64,000 nucleotides of DNA from Prorocentrum cordatum (taxonomy: Eukaryota > Sar > Dinophyceae > Prorocentrales > Prorocentraceae). The stretch is taken from assembly GCA_963575745.1 (NCBI GenBank), contig CAUYUJ010007202.1, positions 206,501-270,500 on the forward strand, in the 5' to 3' direction. This document shows, in pieces, positions 31,741-42,900 of this stretch (its first letter is position 1; the number at the start of each line of letters is the position of its first letter). The notes beneath the pieces were generated by a model that made no database searches, was not told the origin of the DNA, and was given only the letters and a program-made list of their open reading frames with translations. The position numbers and the translations under genes are program-made.

Positions 31741-31939
31741 TAGGGGAACAAAAAGTGACATAAACATAAAAACTCGGAGGTCCGCGCGGATTTCTCGGAT
31801 CGGCGCTGGACCCCCCTCCCTGGCAAGCGGAGCGCGCCAGGGGCGGCGCCGGAGGCGCCGCCGGGGGGCCCCAGCGCCGACCCGAGAAATCCGCGCGGAC
31901 CTCCGAGTTGTTTTGTTTGTGCCACTTTTTGTGCCCCTA
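31741..31939. mobile_element. Foldback family C, best preserved copy
   Basis: A near-complete hairpin with arms of about 90 bp. TAGGGGAACAAAAAGTGACA at the left mirrors TTTTTGTGCCCCTA at the right, and CTCGGAGGTCCGCGCGGATT mirrors AATCCGCGCGGACCTCCGAG. The centre is GGCGCCGGAGGCGCC. Fragments occur at eight other places in the window. Confidence 0.85.
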
Positions 31940-32124
31940 TCTTAGCATTCAAGCACGTCCCCAGGCCATCCCTGAGCCGCGCAGGTGCCCCGGTCCTTGC
32001 GAGCCTGCCTCCTGGACCCCCCTCTGTGTCGCCCCCCCTGGGAGAGCCGGACGGCGCCCCTGCGCTGATCCCCCGCGCCCCGCCGGGCTGCGCCTCGAGG
32101 AGGCCTTCCCTCGAAGGAGGGCGC

Positions 32125-32180
32125 GGAGGAGGAGGAGGAGGAGGAGGAGGAGGAGGAGGAGGAGGAGGAGGAGGAGGAGA
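32125..32180. repeat. (GGA)n array
   Basis: GGA triplets. Confidence 0.9.
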
Positions 32181-32229
32181 AGAATGGGAGGAGGCCGCCG
32201 TGCTGCGCTTCGAGGGCAGAAGCAGAAGC

Positions 32230-32340
32230 CTTCGACGGTCCGCACGGCTCTTTCGGATCTGCGCTGGAGCCCCCTGGCGGCGCCTCCTGCGGTCCGGCGT
32301 AGGTCCAAGACAACCGCGCGGACCGTCCAAGTATGCATGT
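32230..32340. mobile_element. Foldback family C fragment
   Basis: CGACGGTCCGCACGGCTCTT at the left and GCGCGGACCGTCCAAG at the right are inverted around GGATCTGCGCTGGAGCCCCC. Confidence 0.6.
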
Positions 32341-32617
32341 TCATGGCCTCTTCTGCGTGTTCCCGAACTCCCAAATTCCATTTGCTGATAATGTTTCACT
32401 TATCTGTTGGTTGGCGACTGAACTAACTGCTCACCCCCCGCCCTGCGCAGGGCCGAGCAGCGGACAGGCATGCTCGCGTGGCTCGCTCGCTCGCCCAGTC
32501 TTCTTCCTCTAGTCCCTGCGCTTGGGGCGGGCGCGAGGCGCGGAGAGGACCCCTGTCGCACGCCGCAGAGGCGTAGTGACCCGACGGCCGGCAAGCTGAG
32601 TGTGTAGAAGCCACCAC

Positions 32618-32824
32618 CACCACCACCATCACCACCCCCTCCTCCTCCTACCTCCTCCTCCTCCTCCTCCTCCCTCCTCTCCTCCTCCTCCTCCTCCTCC
32701 TCCTCCTCTCCTCCACCTCCTCCTCCTACCTCCTCCCTCCTCCCACCTCCCACCTCCCCCTCCTCCTCCTCTCCTCCTCCCTCCTCCTCCTCTCCTCCTC
32801 CTCCTCCTCCTCCTCCTCCTCCTC

Positions 32825-32852
<28 letters not shown>
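32618..32852. repeat. (TCC)n array with CAC start
   Basis: CACCAC triplets change to TCC with CTCC phase changes, about 230 bp. Confidence 0.9.
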
Positions 32853-32858
<6 letters not shown>

Positions 32859-33092
32859 GTGCGGGGAGGGTGGGGTAGGCCGAGTGCGCAGAAGCCGAGG
32901 GACAGGGCCCTCGACGGCGTCTCCGCTCGACGTCCGCGGGCCTCCGCCACCGGGCGGGCGCGCGGCCTGCTACGACCGCCGACCGCCCTCGGGAGCGCAG
33001 CGGCGCGTGGCCGCAGAGGCTGCTCGCGGCCGGCAGGCCGTCGGCACCCCGCCCCACGGGCGGATGTCGGAGGCCTAGAGGTTGACACTTCC

Positions 33093-33294
33093 CAGATGGT
33101 CTGGTGCCGGAGATTTTCGGTAGCGATTTCGTCGCACCCCGAGCTTCGGCAGCGACCGGATCTTCGTTGGAGGGCGTCGAAAGAGCGGACTTCAGAACGC
33201 TCTGATACCGGTATTGGGCGCTGCATTTCGGTATTTCGGTAGCGACCGATCTCTGCGGAGCGCTACCGGAAATTTTCGGTAGCGGACCATCGGG
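33093..33294. mobile_element. Foldback family E, copy 1
   Basis: It runs from CAGATGGTCTGG to GGACCATCGG. TTTCGGTAGCG-type motifs occur four times, and the end holds the hairpin GCTACCGGAAATTTTCGGTAGC. It is about 94 percent identical to 44107-44307. Confidence 0.8.
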
Positions 33295-33381
33295 GTTCGG
33301 TGACGGCATTGGACAAGGAAGCCTTCGATAGGGAACCCAGGGTGTGGAAGCCAGTGGAAAGCCAATCGCGGACTGGCCAAG

Positions 33382-33490
33382 GATATCCCCGCCACCCTCA
33401 TCAGATAAGGAAGCCTCCAGGGTCTGAAGCCTCCTGGGCACGTTCCTTAACGAATGCTCCCACCGTAGCACCAATATCGGCGGCGTGCCT
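33382..33490 (-). pseudogene. Dispersed coding relic, C-terminal tail copy 2
   Basis: The minus strand reads DIGATVGAFVKERAQEASDP then GGFLI and stop. See the entry at 8770-8926. Upstream on the same frame FPRWRHAA is visible. The protein family is unknown. Confidence 0.4.
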
Positions 33491-33494
33491 CCAT

Positions 33495-35685
33495 CGAGGG
33501 AAGATGATCCCGATAGTGGTAAGACACTGGCTTCCGAGATGACCGAAATATGTCCACCAACATCAAACTCTATGATCACCTTCTCCTGGTCGAGGCAACC
33601 CCCTGTTTTGGTGTCGGTGCTCATGTCCAAGCCTCCAGGGATGCGCGAGCTCTGGACAAGGGCCGCGCGCGCCTCATTTCAGAAGAGAGCTCTTCGGCCT
33701 CTTCTGTCGGCAGGGAGACTCAGCGATGGCTTCTGCCGAACAGCGTTTCCCAAGAGGCCTCGGACGTGGAGCTCCAGGTGTACCACATTGGGGACCGGGA
33801 GCCATGGACCACTCCGTCAGTCAGCCGTTTCGCCCGAGATACCCTCGCAATTTCTTAACGAACCATGCTATCGCCTCAAATGCCGGTGTTTGGTTCAGAC
33901 GGCCGCGCTCCCTTGGCCAGGATATACTTAAGGTGCACCTGGCCGTGCTCTGGCCCAACTGCTGGCTGCATGTTGGGTGCGGGCGGCCACGATCCTCTGC
34001 AAAAAAGGTGCGCTGAGGTGCACATGGCCGTGCCGCCACCCCCGTCCAGGCCGCTCTCACCCCCGTCCTGCCCCTTCACCCCTGCTGCAACTAGGGTGCT
34101 CTGATGAGGTACGCTGCTGGCTGCTGGGGCGCGGCCTTCCGTGGCTCTTCAGCATCGCGTGCGCCTTTGTTTGGGCTCGTCCGCCCCGTATAGGCACTCA
34201 TTTGGCGCTGGATGAGTCCGCAGTGTCTGCCCACGTATTGGCTAACTGCTGCCGCTGCCGAAAGCGGGTCGCGGGATGTGCACTTCCCTCTGACGTTGGA
34301 GCTGCGTGGGCCCTTCAGCAGACACCAGCTCGGGCTCCTGCACAGCCGCTCGACCGCGACACCGCACGGGGTCTCCGGCACCCCGCTCCTGGCCCAGCGC
34401 AGACGGCCTGCGCAGTCATGGCTCACAGTTTTGATGATATCCCAACCGTCAGCCTTTGCCTGCAGAGTGCTGGGCGCTCCCGCACTGCGGCCGCGACCTT
34501 GCCGCGCGCCCGCTGTCTGCGCGTGGCGGGTCCTCCTTCTCCCCATCCTTTCTGCTCTGCGATTGCCCCTCATCTGCCCCTCCTTTTTTCGTAGAGTCTG
34601 TTTCACTTGCGCGTGACTTACTCCAGCCGCCTGCGTCGAACTGCGCCGCGGCTGCTGCTGACAAAGAACTGGATTCACCTCGGTATCACATGGATGAGGG
34701 TCGAAGAGGAGCATCAGCGCACCCTGCTGCGGTCTCGTTGGGCTGGTAAGCAGTATGCGACCACATGCCCATCCATGTCTTGGCACTGCAACGAGGGCGC
34801 GCAGCAAAGCTCCCCCACGATATCGTTAGCGGTGAAACTTACGGATCTCTTTGCGCCGGCAGGCTGGGAATCGCGACCTTGGGCGAGTGAGCCGGGTCGG
34901 CAGCGCGGCCATCGCTGCCATGGGCGACCCTGGCGAGGGCGGGTCTCAGGCTGGCCTCCAGAGGTCGGCGACTACAAAGGGTGTGGTCACACCGGTGTGT
35001 GGTTTGCGATTTGCGTCGTTGGGGCTTGGAGAGCCCTTGCCCTCGTCGGGCCTCGTCTAGGCGCGCCGGAGAATTCGGTCGAGGTCCTCGCCCCCCCCCC
35101 CAGGTGCGCGGGCTGCGAAGCGCCCCCTTTGCGAACCACACCGCCCCACTGTCGTTGCCGCCGCTCGCTTGGGCGCCCTGCCCCCCGCGCGTCGACCGCC
35201 GGCGTCGCAGGCGCAGGGGCGCGCGCGGGAGCCACAGGTGGCCCCGCGCGCGGGCTGTCGGCGCAGGTCGTCGACCAGGCCGTGATGGCATCCGCCTTCG
35301 CCCCCTCCGGGGACAGCAGGCGACCACAGCCACATCGAGGACACAGCCCCTCGGGGGGTGTCCTGCGCCTGCCGGCCTCCTCTCGCACGGCGGCGGCAGC
35401 TCAGGACAGCGGTTGCCGTCGAGCTGTCGCCCCGGGCGTCCCGTGGCCGAGCGTGTCTCCGAGCAGCGGGCGACGCCCTCGGGCCGTCGGGCGGATGGCG
35501 ACCTCGCGCGGGGTGGCAGGCGCCGGGGGCCGCGGTCTCCAGGCCTCGGGGGCGGCGGGTGCCCGACGGGCGCAGCTGCGCGCGCGCCGGCCGCCCGACG
35601 GAGCCAAGCGCGGCGCCGCTCGGCCTGCCAGGGGCGACGGTAGCGGCGCACAGTCCAGGGGGGGCCCACACAGTCAGGAACGTTG
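33495..35685. other. No gene recognised
   Basis: Moderately GC-rich DNA. GTGCACCTGGCCGTGC (33931) and GTGCACATGGCCGTGC (34018) form a short direct repeat. Long plus-strand frames from 34607 have no recognisable domain and continue through foldback DNA, so I do not call them. Confidence 0.4.
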
Positions 35686-36057
35686 GCTCAGCGTGTCGCT
35701 CCGCGCAGTACCGTTCAAAGGATCCCCATCCCCATCCCCATCCCCTTCGAGACCCCACGAAATTACCACCCCGGTTGGGGATACACCCCTCGAAACCCGA
35801 AGTGAACGGCCTATATCCCTCTCTAGGGGGCAGATCGGCAGGCCACGCCGATGGGGATGGGGATCGGCAAAACAATACTCATCCGCTGGCTCTGGCCCAC
35901 GGCGCCTCGCTTCGGTGCGGCACGCCATCCGACTCCCAGCCCCCCAGCGTCAACATCCGCAGGTTTCCCGAGTCGCCTGGCCCCGCGAAGCGGGGCGACA
36001 CGCCATCCGCTCGCAGGGCATGGCGTGCCGTCGGGGCCGCCGTGGCGACACACTGAG
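35686..36057. mobile_element. Foldback family J interrupted by another foldback
   Basis: The terminus GCTCAGCGTGTCGCTC at the left and GGCGACACACTGAG at the right are present. Between them, at 35716-35868, a separate element begins GATCCCCATCCCCATCCCCA and ends GGGGATGGGGATCGG. This is a nested insertion. Confidence 0.65.
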
Positions 36058-36639
36058 AAAACGCTGCCGATCGCATGCGTGTGCTCAGGGGCTCCGATGG
36101 TCCATGTATTCGTCGAGGCTCCCCGGCGAATGAGTGCAGCGCCCGCCCCACGGGCTGACAGTCGGACCGAAATTATGAGGTCGAGGTCGGTTCGGGGAGG
36201 GTGGCCCAGTGTGCTTCGTGCCCGCCGGGTGCTCTTGCGCATCCTGGGGACGGCACCCTTGGATGTCCTCTTCGTTCTGGCCGACGAAGGGCCTCGTGCT
36301 CTGGAGGGATGCGCGCTTCTGGCCCAGGTCCGGCCGTGCTCGCTCCCATCTCGTCGCCGCCGAGGCCCGCGGGGGCAGTGGGTGCTGGCCCAGGAGCCCG
36401 CGGGCCCACGCCCCGCGGCTCCAGCTCGCGGGCGGGGGGAGCTCTGCTTGCGGGGCCCCGCGCGCGACGGCGCAGCGGGCAGGCCGCTCGAGCTGCGCCT
36501 CGCGGGGCATGGCGCCCGCACCTTCGGTCGCCGGGGCCGCGCCGCTGCCGCCAAGACGAGGGCGGCCGCTGCCCCGAGCAGCGCGGGACGGCGGCCTCGC
36601 GGACGGCAGCCGTGCCCGCGGGGGGGGGGGCCGCCGCCG

Positions 36640-36741
36640 CCGCCTCCTCCTCTTCCTCCTCCTCCTCCTCCTCCTCCTCCTCGTCCTCCTCCTCGTCCTC
36701 CTCCTCCTCCTCCTCCTCCTCCTCCTCCTCCTCCTCCTCCA
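36640..36741. repeat. (TCC)n array at the 5' break of element B
   Basis: TCC triplets with TCG interruptions end exactly where coding homology of element B begins. Confidence 0.9.
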
Positions 36742-38474
36742 CGGTTGTCGTCGACGACCTCGGCGTGGCGTATGACTTGCTCAGGGTGTCCCCTAGCGAG
36801 TTGAAGCGTTACCTTTTCGCCAGCCTGGAGAGATGGCAAAGTCATAGGATTCTGGATCACCTTCCTGGAGCTCCTCAGCGGGATGAAGGAGGTGGCCGTC
36901 AGTACATCTGGATGCGAGCTCTGAGGAAATGGCATTTGCAACCGCTTTCCAATGGTCTTCGAGGAGCTCTTGCCAAGTTGCAGTCAAACGGTATCTGGTC
37001 GTCTGAGAGACGTCGTTTGGCGGGTTACACGGACAACGCGAACTGCGAGTTCTGTGGCCACGAGCCCGCGGACCTGGAGGACGAGATCTTCTACTGCTCG
37101 GTCCACGAGCCACAGGAAGACGAAGAGGAGCCTCCCTACCCCGACGACGTCTTGCAGGTCAGGAAGGACATCTGGAGTCAGGGGCAAACAGGAGTTGGCC
37201 TGGAGTGGGAATTCACCCCCGTCAACCTGCTCTACGCCATCCCTCTGAGGCCTGTTTTCAGGCCCCCTGAGCCTTGACTGCTGCCTGTCAAAGAATGGGG
37301 TGCTGCGACGGTCCCGTGGCCAGGAAAAGTCTACGGTGATGGTTTTTGTTTTGACAGTGATTATCCTGAGTCCAGGAGATGCGGATGGGCCGTGGTGGCC
37401 TTGACGCCCAACCTCGTCCCGTTCAAAACGATGTTTGGCGGCCTTGGCGGCCCAATTCAAACAGTTCCCCGCGCAGAGAGAGTTGCTGCGCTGCGCGGGC
37501 TGGAAAATGCGGCCAGGCCGACCGAGTTTGTTACTGATCATCTGAGTCTCGCCCGTGGAGGGGCCTCATGGGATGGCAAGCGTGCTAAACCCCTTGCCCC
37601 ACACACCAGCGTCTGGCGCAAAATACATCAGTTGTACAGTTCTGATGCGTGCCGACCTGTCTTCACCTGGACCAAGGCCCATCGGTCTGTCGATGAGGGT
37701 TTTTCGGCGTGCATCGAATCGGGCGAGGCGCTATATATTGTTTTCGGCAATCTATGGGCCGACTGTTTCGCGAAGATGGCCGCGCTCGAGATGTCGGGAT
37801 CTTCGTCGGTCGTTCACGCTTTCAAATTTCAGCTGGAGCAGGCGCTGAGCCGCATGAAGTGTCTTGCGTTTGCTGCTGAGAGAGTGGCAAGGATGGCCGC
37901 ACCTGTAGTTAGGAAACCCATTGCGCCCGCCCCGAGAGTTCGGCGCGTGAGGAAGTCCACCACACATGTGTTCGTCGGTTTCCTTGAGGGAGCCTTCGGA
38001 TGCAAGATTTGTTGGAGGCAGGCCACCACCCTCTCCTTCCTCAAATCTCTGTCCGCCCGTCTCTGCGATCCCCAAACTCCAGGGCCTGGCCATCAGGTGC
38101 AAGAGTTGGAACGTGTGCTTATCTGCACGCGCTGCGGTGCGCGCGCGGTGCGCCCGCAGCGCCTCTCGGTCGGCCTGGTGCGTGCCTGCAAGGGGGGCGG
38201 GACGGGGGCGACTGGGAGTTGGGCGGAGCGGTATCGGCTGCAGAGGTTCCTGTTGAATGCTCAGCAGGGCCGTCATCCCAAGTCGGGTGCGGCCCTCAGC
38301 CCGCTGTTGCTGGCCGTCGCGCCAGAGGATTTTCCTAGAGAGTCCGAAGACTCCCAGCAGGTGCCTCCGTGGTCGGGGGTCGCGGGCCCTGGGGCCGAGG
38401 CCGTCGGCCTGCGCGGCGCGGAGTGGCTAGAAGGTGCCCCTGGCTCGGACTCACTGCCCGCGGAGGCCGTGTGA
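36742..38474 (+). pseudogene. Element B: 5'-truncated LINE pol (RT C-terminus, zinc motif, RNase H, zinc ribbons), one TGA
   Basis: One frame carries the whole unit except a single TGA at 37275-37277. First comes an RT C-terminal region with RRLAGYTDNANCEFCGHE and a following Cys. After the stop there is an RNase H fold: VYGDGFCFD, RAERVAALRG, FVTDHLSL, TKAHRS and NLWADCFAK supply the catalytic D-E-D, His and final D. The tail has FGCKICW and LICTRCGARAVRPQRLS (Cys pairs), ending at the stop 38472-38474. RT-then-RNase H is the usual order of I-clade LINEs, unlike element A. The RT core, endonuclease and ORF1 are missing, so this is a 5'-truncated, dead-on-arrival copy starting at a TCC array. 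Confidence 0.75.
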
Positions 38475-38599
38475 GTTTCTGTGCACGGTGCTGGTTTTTG
38501 TCTGCACCGCCTGAGGCGGCCCCAGCCTGAGTGGGTCGCCCTCCTTCTCTCGAGGCGGCTTCGTGATGCACCTGGCCGCTCTCTGCGTTGCTCCATTGC
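38475..38599 (+). other. Element B 3' UTR
   Basis: 125 nt lie between the stop and the TCC array. There is no poly(A) tail. Its length matches the 122-nt 3' UTR of element C, which also ends in TCC. Confidence 0.5.
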
Positions 38600-38659
38600 T
38601 CCTCCTCCTCCTCCTGCTCCGTCTCCTCCTCCTCCTCCTCCTCCTCCTCCTCCTCCTCC
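38600..38659. repeat. (TCC)n between elements B and C
   Basis: CTC/TCC triplets join the 3' end of B directly to the spliced leader of C. Confidence 0.9.
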
Positions 38660-38681
38660 TCCGTAGCCATTTTGGCTCAAG
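38660..38681 (+). other. Dinoflagellate spliced leader (DinoSL), complete, at the 5' end of element C
   Basis: The sequence is T, then CCGTAGCCATTTTGGCTCA, then AG: all 22 nt of the DinoSL that is trans-spliced onto dinoflagellate mRNAs. No GT donor or SL RNA body follows, so this is not an SL RNA gene but a copy of a trans-spliced mRNA 5' end. The adjacent GCCATTTCGG might be a decayed earlier leader, but that is weak. It fixes both the taxon and the RNA origin of element C. Confidence 0.95.
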
Positions 38682-38851
38682 GCCATTTCGGGAACTCTCC
38701 CCCCGTCTCGAGTGGCCAGCGCCCGCCGCGCGCGAGGGGTCCTGGAGAGCGCCCCCGGACAAGGACCTCTGCTTTGTTTCTCACTGGGCACGCATTTTGC
38801 CTCTGCAGTCAGGTACTGTACCTACCAAGTCGTACCGTTTTCATTGGCGCG
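38682..38851 (+). other. Element C 5' UTR
   Basis: 170 nt lie between the leader and the ORF1 ATG. The upstream ATG-free stretch includes CACGCATTTTGCCTCTGCAG, a possible acceptor-like tract. Confidence 0.6.
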
Positions 38852-39928
38852 ATGGCTCTTACTCTCGAGAATATGAAGGAGTTGCTTGCTGATCAGTTGA
38901 AGTCCCATGTTGATCCTATCCACGAGCGGATCAACACCCTGTCGAACACGATCACCAGCAACATGGAGACGGTCAAACGTCTGGATCATGACCTAAGCAA
39001 GCGTCTGGACGAACAACAGCAAGCTATGGCGGAGCAACGTGCGGAGCTCGAGCGGCAGGCGGCCGCCATCTCGGCTTTGCAGCTCGGCCAGGCCATCTCT
39101 ATCGATAGCGAGGATGAGCTGATGTCAGACTCTGTCCATCGCAGCCGAGCGCCTGCACCGTCTGTGCCTGTCGTGGATGCGGAGCTCACCGCGCGGGTGC
39201 TGCAGCTGGAGGAGAAGCTTGCCTCCACGGTGGCGTCCAGCGCGACCTCGGCGAACAGCGACCCGTGGTCGGACTTCGCGCGGCGCCGCGGACCTGGCCC
39301 TGTTCAGCCACTCTCTGCTCGCCATACTGTTCACGACCTCGGTGAGCGCAACAAGAAGAAGATCTGGATCCGCGGCTTCCCCCGCAAGCTGATGCAGGCG
39401 ACGTTCAAGTCGCACTTCTCCATCGTCAAGTCCAAGATGCCTGCGCAGTACTCTGAGAAGTGCCGAGTGCAGGCCCAGAACTATAAGTTCAGTTACAATA
39501 TTCAGTTCGATGATGAGGATGACGCGCTGCTCTTCCACACCAGATGCCGAGCGGACCCCTCTTTCTTGACATGGACGGACCCGCGCAGCGGCGAGGTGGT
39601 GCAGCTACGGGTGGGGTGGGATCAGCCTCAGCCGATCCGGCATCGCTCGTACGCACTGGGGCAGTGCTGGCAGATCATGCTCGACGCCCTGAAGGAGCAA
39701 TGCCTCTGGCTGGAGTCGATGAAGTTAGGGTCGAACCCGTTCACTGGACACTTGCACCTCTACAACTCGGCCAACGAGGAGGTGTGGGACCTGGTGAAGG
39801 TCTCGGAGGACGCCCAGGGCACTTTCACCATTGACCCGTTGGACGACTGCCACGTCGTTGGCCTCTCGAAGGAGTTCATTGACAGCATATCGGAGCGTGT
39901 GTCAGCGCTGGTGGCCAAGCGCCGCTAG
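38852..39928 (+). CDS. Element C ORF1 protein (coiled coil plus RRM-like), 358 aa
   Basis: The frame is open from 38588 through the TCC array, but the first ATG after the spliced leader (MALTLENMKELLADQ) is the natural start. Residues 1-80 form an amphipathic, Glu/Gln/Leu-rich coiled coil. A linker with Ser/Asp runs to about 130, with a second short helix (VLQLEEKLAS). From about residue 168, KKIWIRGFPRKLMQATFKSH and following strands look like an RRM-type fold. The C-terminal part (about 260-358) is charged and has no known motif. Coiled coil, RRM and C-terminal domain echo the layout of L1-type ORF1, an RNA chaperone packaging its own transcript. It stops with TAG 9 nt before the ORF2 ATG. 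Confidence 0.85.
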   Translation: MALTLENMKELLADQLKSHVDPIHERINTLSNTITSNMETVKRLDHDLSKRLDEQQQAMAEQRAELERQAAAISALQLGQAISIDSEDELMSDSVHRSRAPAPSVPVVDAELTARVLQLEEKLASTVASSATSANSDPWSDFARRRGPGPVQPLSARHTVHDLGERNKKKIWIRGFPRKLMQATFKSHFSIVKSKMPAQYSEKCRVQAQNYKFSYNIQFDDEDDALLFHTRCRADPSFLTWTDPRSGEVVQLRVGWDQPQPIRHRSYALGQCWQIMLDALKEQCLWLESMKLGSNPFTGHLHLYNSANEEVWDLVKVSEDAQGTFTIDPLDDCHVVGLSKEFIDSISERVSALVAKRR

Positions 39929-39937
39929 GAGGTAGTC

Positions 39938-42900
39938 ATGAGCGACGCGCTGGGCAACTTTGGGAACACCACCAGCATCTACGCGACTGGACGACGAGCT
40001 GCGGGTGCAGCTGGAGGGTGTCGTGCAGTGAAGCGCAGGCGCTGTGTGCCGCCTTTGCCGCCTTCTTCCCCCTCCTCCTCCTCCTCCTCCTCCTCCTCCT
40101 CCTCTGAGGGCCCCGAGCGGCTGGAGGCTGTGTACCCCATTTTTGGTGCTCCCATAATTCGTTCTGATCGTTCGCCTTTTAGAGTTCTGAATTCGTTCGG
40201 GGTGGTCTCGTGGAATACGCAAGCTCTGTTAGGTAGTATTTGGGCCAATCATAGGCGTCAGAGTCAGAAGTATAGCAAGTTCCGATCTTTGATTGAGAGG
40301 TTTGATATAGTAACCACGCAGGAGACTCATGGGACGTCCCAAGACCTGAATGCTCTTCGACGCGATTTCCCTTCTCATATCCACTTAGGCTCCTTCTGTA
40401 GTTCGCATTCTGCTGGCGGTGTCATTACATCCATCTCGAAGGCCTTCCTGAAGAAATTCAGAGCTGCTCGGATTTCAGAGGTCGCTAGAGGCAGGGTCCT
40501 GGTGGTGAAGCTCTTCGGGGAGTTCGGGAACCTGAATATAGCCAACGTTCATATTGATCCTGGGATTTCTGTTCGTGCAGCCCATAGTGTACTAGGACGG
40601 CTTCGCCGATCTGTCCCAGATGCGGGTGCTGGGCTCTCGTGTCTGGCAGGCGATTGGAACTTTCCTGAAGCCGACGAGTTCCGACAGGCCACGGACGGGT
40701 CAGTTGCTTTGCCGCGGGAAGATGACCTTCTGCGCTCCCGATTTGCCGGCCTGTTCGGCGACTTCGTGGAAGTCCCGCAGCTAGAGGCCACCCATAGGTC
40801 TGTTGCTGGAGATATTGTTCTCAGTGTCTGCAGATTGGATCGAGTCTACTGGTCTGCTCCCACGGCTGAAATCCTGGACTGGAAACCTCGGTCGAATGTG
40901 ATCGGTATGGCCCACAATCGCACGGAGTGCTCGGACCACATCCCGATTTTCGTGCAGACGTCTCCTGGGGCCCCCTCTTCCCCTTCCTTGCCGCGGTGGA
41001 TTACCGAACATCCTGACTTCGGGGAGACTGTGGAATCGATCCTCCGGGAGTGTGGGGTCAGTTCTGACCCTTTTGAGGCCTTGCTGGAGTGCAAGGCTGC
41101 CATGTTCGCTGCGAAGGATGTGCTGACCCGTCAGATGTTTCGTGCAGGTCCCCGTACTGGTCGTGAGAAAATAGCGGTTTGTCTCAGGATGCTGCGTGCG
41201 GCCCGTACAGGTCACCTTGTTATGATCATGCGTTGCCAACACGCTCTGCCTGAACTTAGTCGGTTTTATTGCTTTGAGAATCTTGGGTATACTGATTATC
41301 TTGGGTTCCATGAATATATTCGCGAGCTGAACTCTACGATGATTAATGATATGATCCACACTGAGTGTACGGACTGTCTTGGGAGAATCGATGAGGCTCG
41401 TCGTGCCAGGCTTCAAGCTATTTGTCGGTCCTGGTCGGTTAAACGTCGGAAGCTTGCGATCTTCTCGGTGTCTGACCCAGTGGACGAGGCCCCCGCCAGT
41501 ATCGAACAGAGTGCTCGCAACCTAGCTAACTTTTGGGGTGATGTTCATCGGTGCCCTGATGTACTCCCTGAGCCTGATCCTGATGTGCTTGCTGCCCTTC
41601 GGAGTGAAATTCAATCGGTCTCTCCTGGTATCCAATGGGAACTCATGGAACATGAGTTTCGCTCTATCGTTGTACACCGTAAAGACTCAGCTGCAGGACC
41701 TGACGGGGTGCCATATAGCGGGTGGAAAAACGGGGGCGAAACTGTTTTGTCGGCCCTGTATGCGGCCTATCGTGCTCTGCTTCGCGGAGCCTGCCCACCT
41801 TCTGGATTCAACTTCGGTCAGCTCGTGTTCCCTCCCAAGGTTGAAGTGAGCGATTCTGGTCCTAGGACTGTTCTCGAGGCCCGTCAGACTAGGACCCTCA
41901 CTCTGAGCAACACAGATAACAAGCTCGTCTCCGCTGCCCTGGCCGACCCGTTCCAGATCCAGGCCAGGTTCTCCGTGGCGGAGTGCCAGCGCGGGTTCAT
42001 CAAGAAACGTAATATGCTTGATAACGTGGTTGAGTTGGAGTCCTGGGTTCTGGAGTGGGCCTGCCATCGGGGCCTCGAGTTCCCAGGGATCATGCTCCTG
42101 GACATCGCCTCCGCGTTCCCGAGTGTGTTGCACTCCTGGATCTTCGGGGTCTTGGAAGCCATGGGCGTTCCCAGGCACATCGTTCGTGCGGTCCGGTCCT
42201 TGTACGACGACATATATGTCGACATACTGTTTGCTGGCTCAAGGTTCTCTGGCTTCACTGTCACACGCGGCATGAAGCAAGGTTGTCCACTCTCTGCTTT
42301 GATATTCGTGATAATCTTTGATCCAGTCGTGCGAGGCTTACAGCGGCGACTTTGCCCGCACCCTGGGCTCCCTCTTGCGTGTGCTGATGACATTGGCATT
42401 GCGACTGGGGATCTTCGTCTTACTGTACCTATGGTGCTGTCCTGGATGAGCGACACGGGCATCGTCACAGGCCTGAGGCTCCACACGGGGAAGTGTTGGG
42501 TGGTCATTGCGCTCGACATGGACATAGAGGTCGCCAAGCAGCGGTTGCGCGACCTTGACATCCCCGTGGACGAGGTGCAGATCGGCCCCCACGCTAAGTA
42601 CTTGGGCGTATATCTCGGTCCAGAGGGTAGTGCAGCATCTTGGCGTGGTCCTTGTCGTAAACTCCTGGAACGAGTAGCCCATATCAGAGAGCTGAAAATA
42701 TCCCTGGCGCAGAATATTCGTGCGTATAACATGTTGGCGTTCCCTGTCTTGTCCCACATCAGCCAGTTCTACATGGCGGACTCCAGAGTGTATGACACTG
42801 AACACGTTGCCCTGCAGCGACTGACTGCTGCTCCGCGACATTCGATAGCGACGGCATTACTCAAGAACCTGGGCTCTTTGGGATTTGATGCAGCACCTCG

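Noticed and set aside
32629-33630. 333-aa minus-strand frame considered as a retropepsin-like protein
   Set aside because: EFDVGGHISVIS lacks the DTG/DSG motif, and half the frame is a TCC array and a family E element.
34607-36133. 508-aa plus-strand frame
   Set aside because: GC-driven. It runs through family J and a nested foldback, with no motif.
38660-38681. Spliced leader considered as an SL RNA gene
   Set aside because: No GT donor follows the AAG and no SL RNA body or Sm site is visible. A LINE 5' UTR follows instead.
41884-42759. 291-aa minus-strand frame inside element C
   Set aside because: Antisense shadow of the RT domain.
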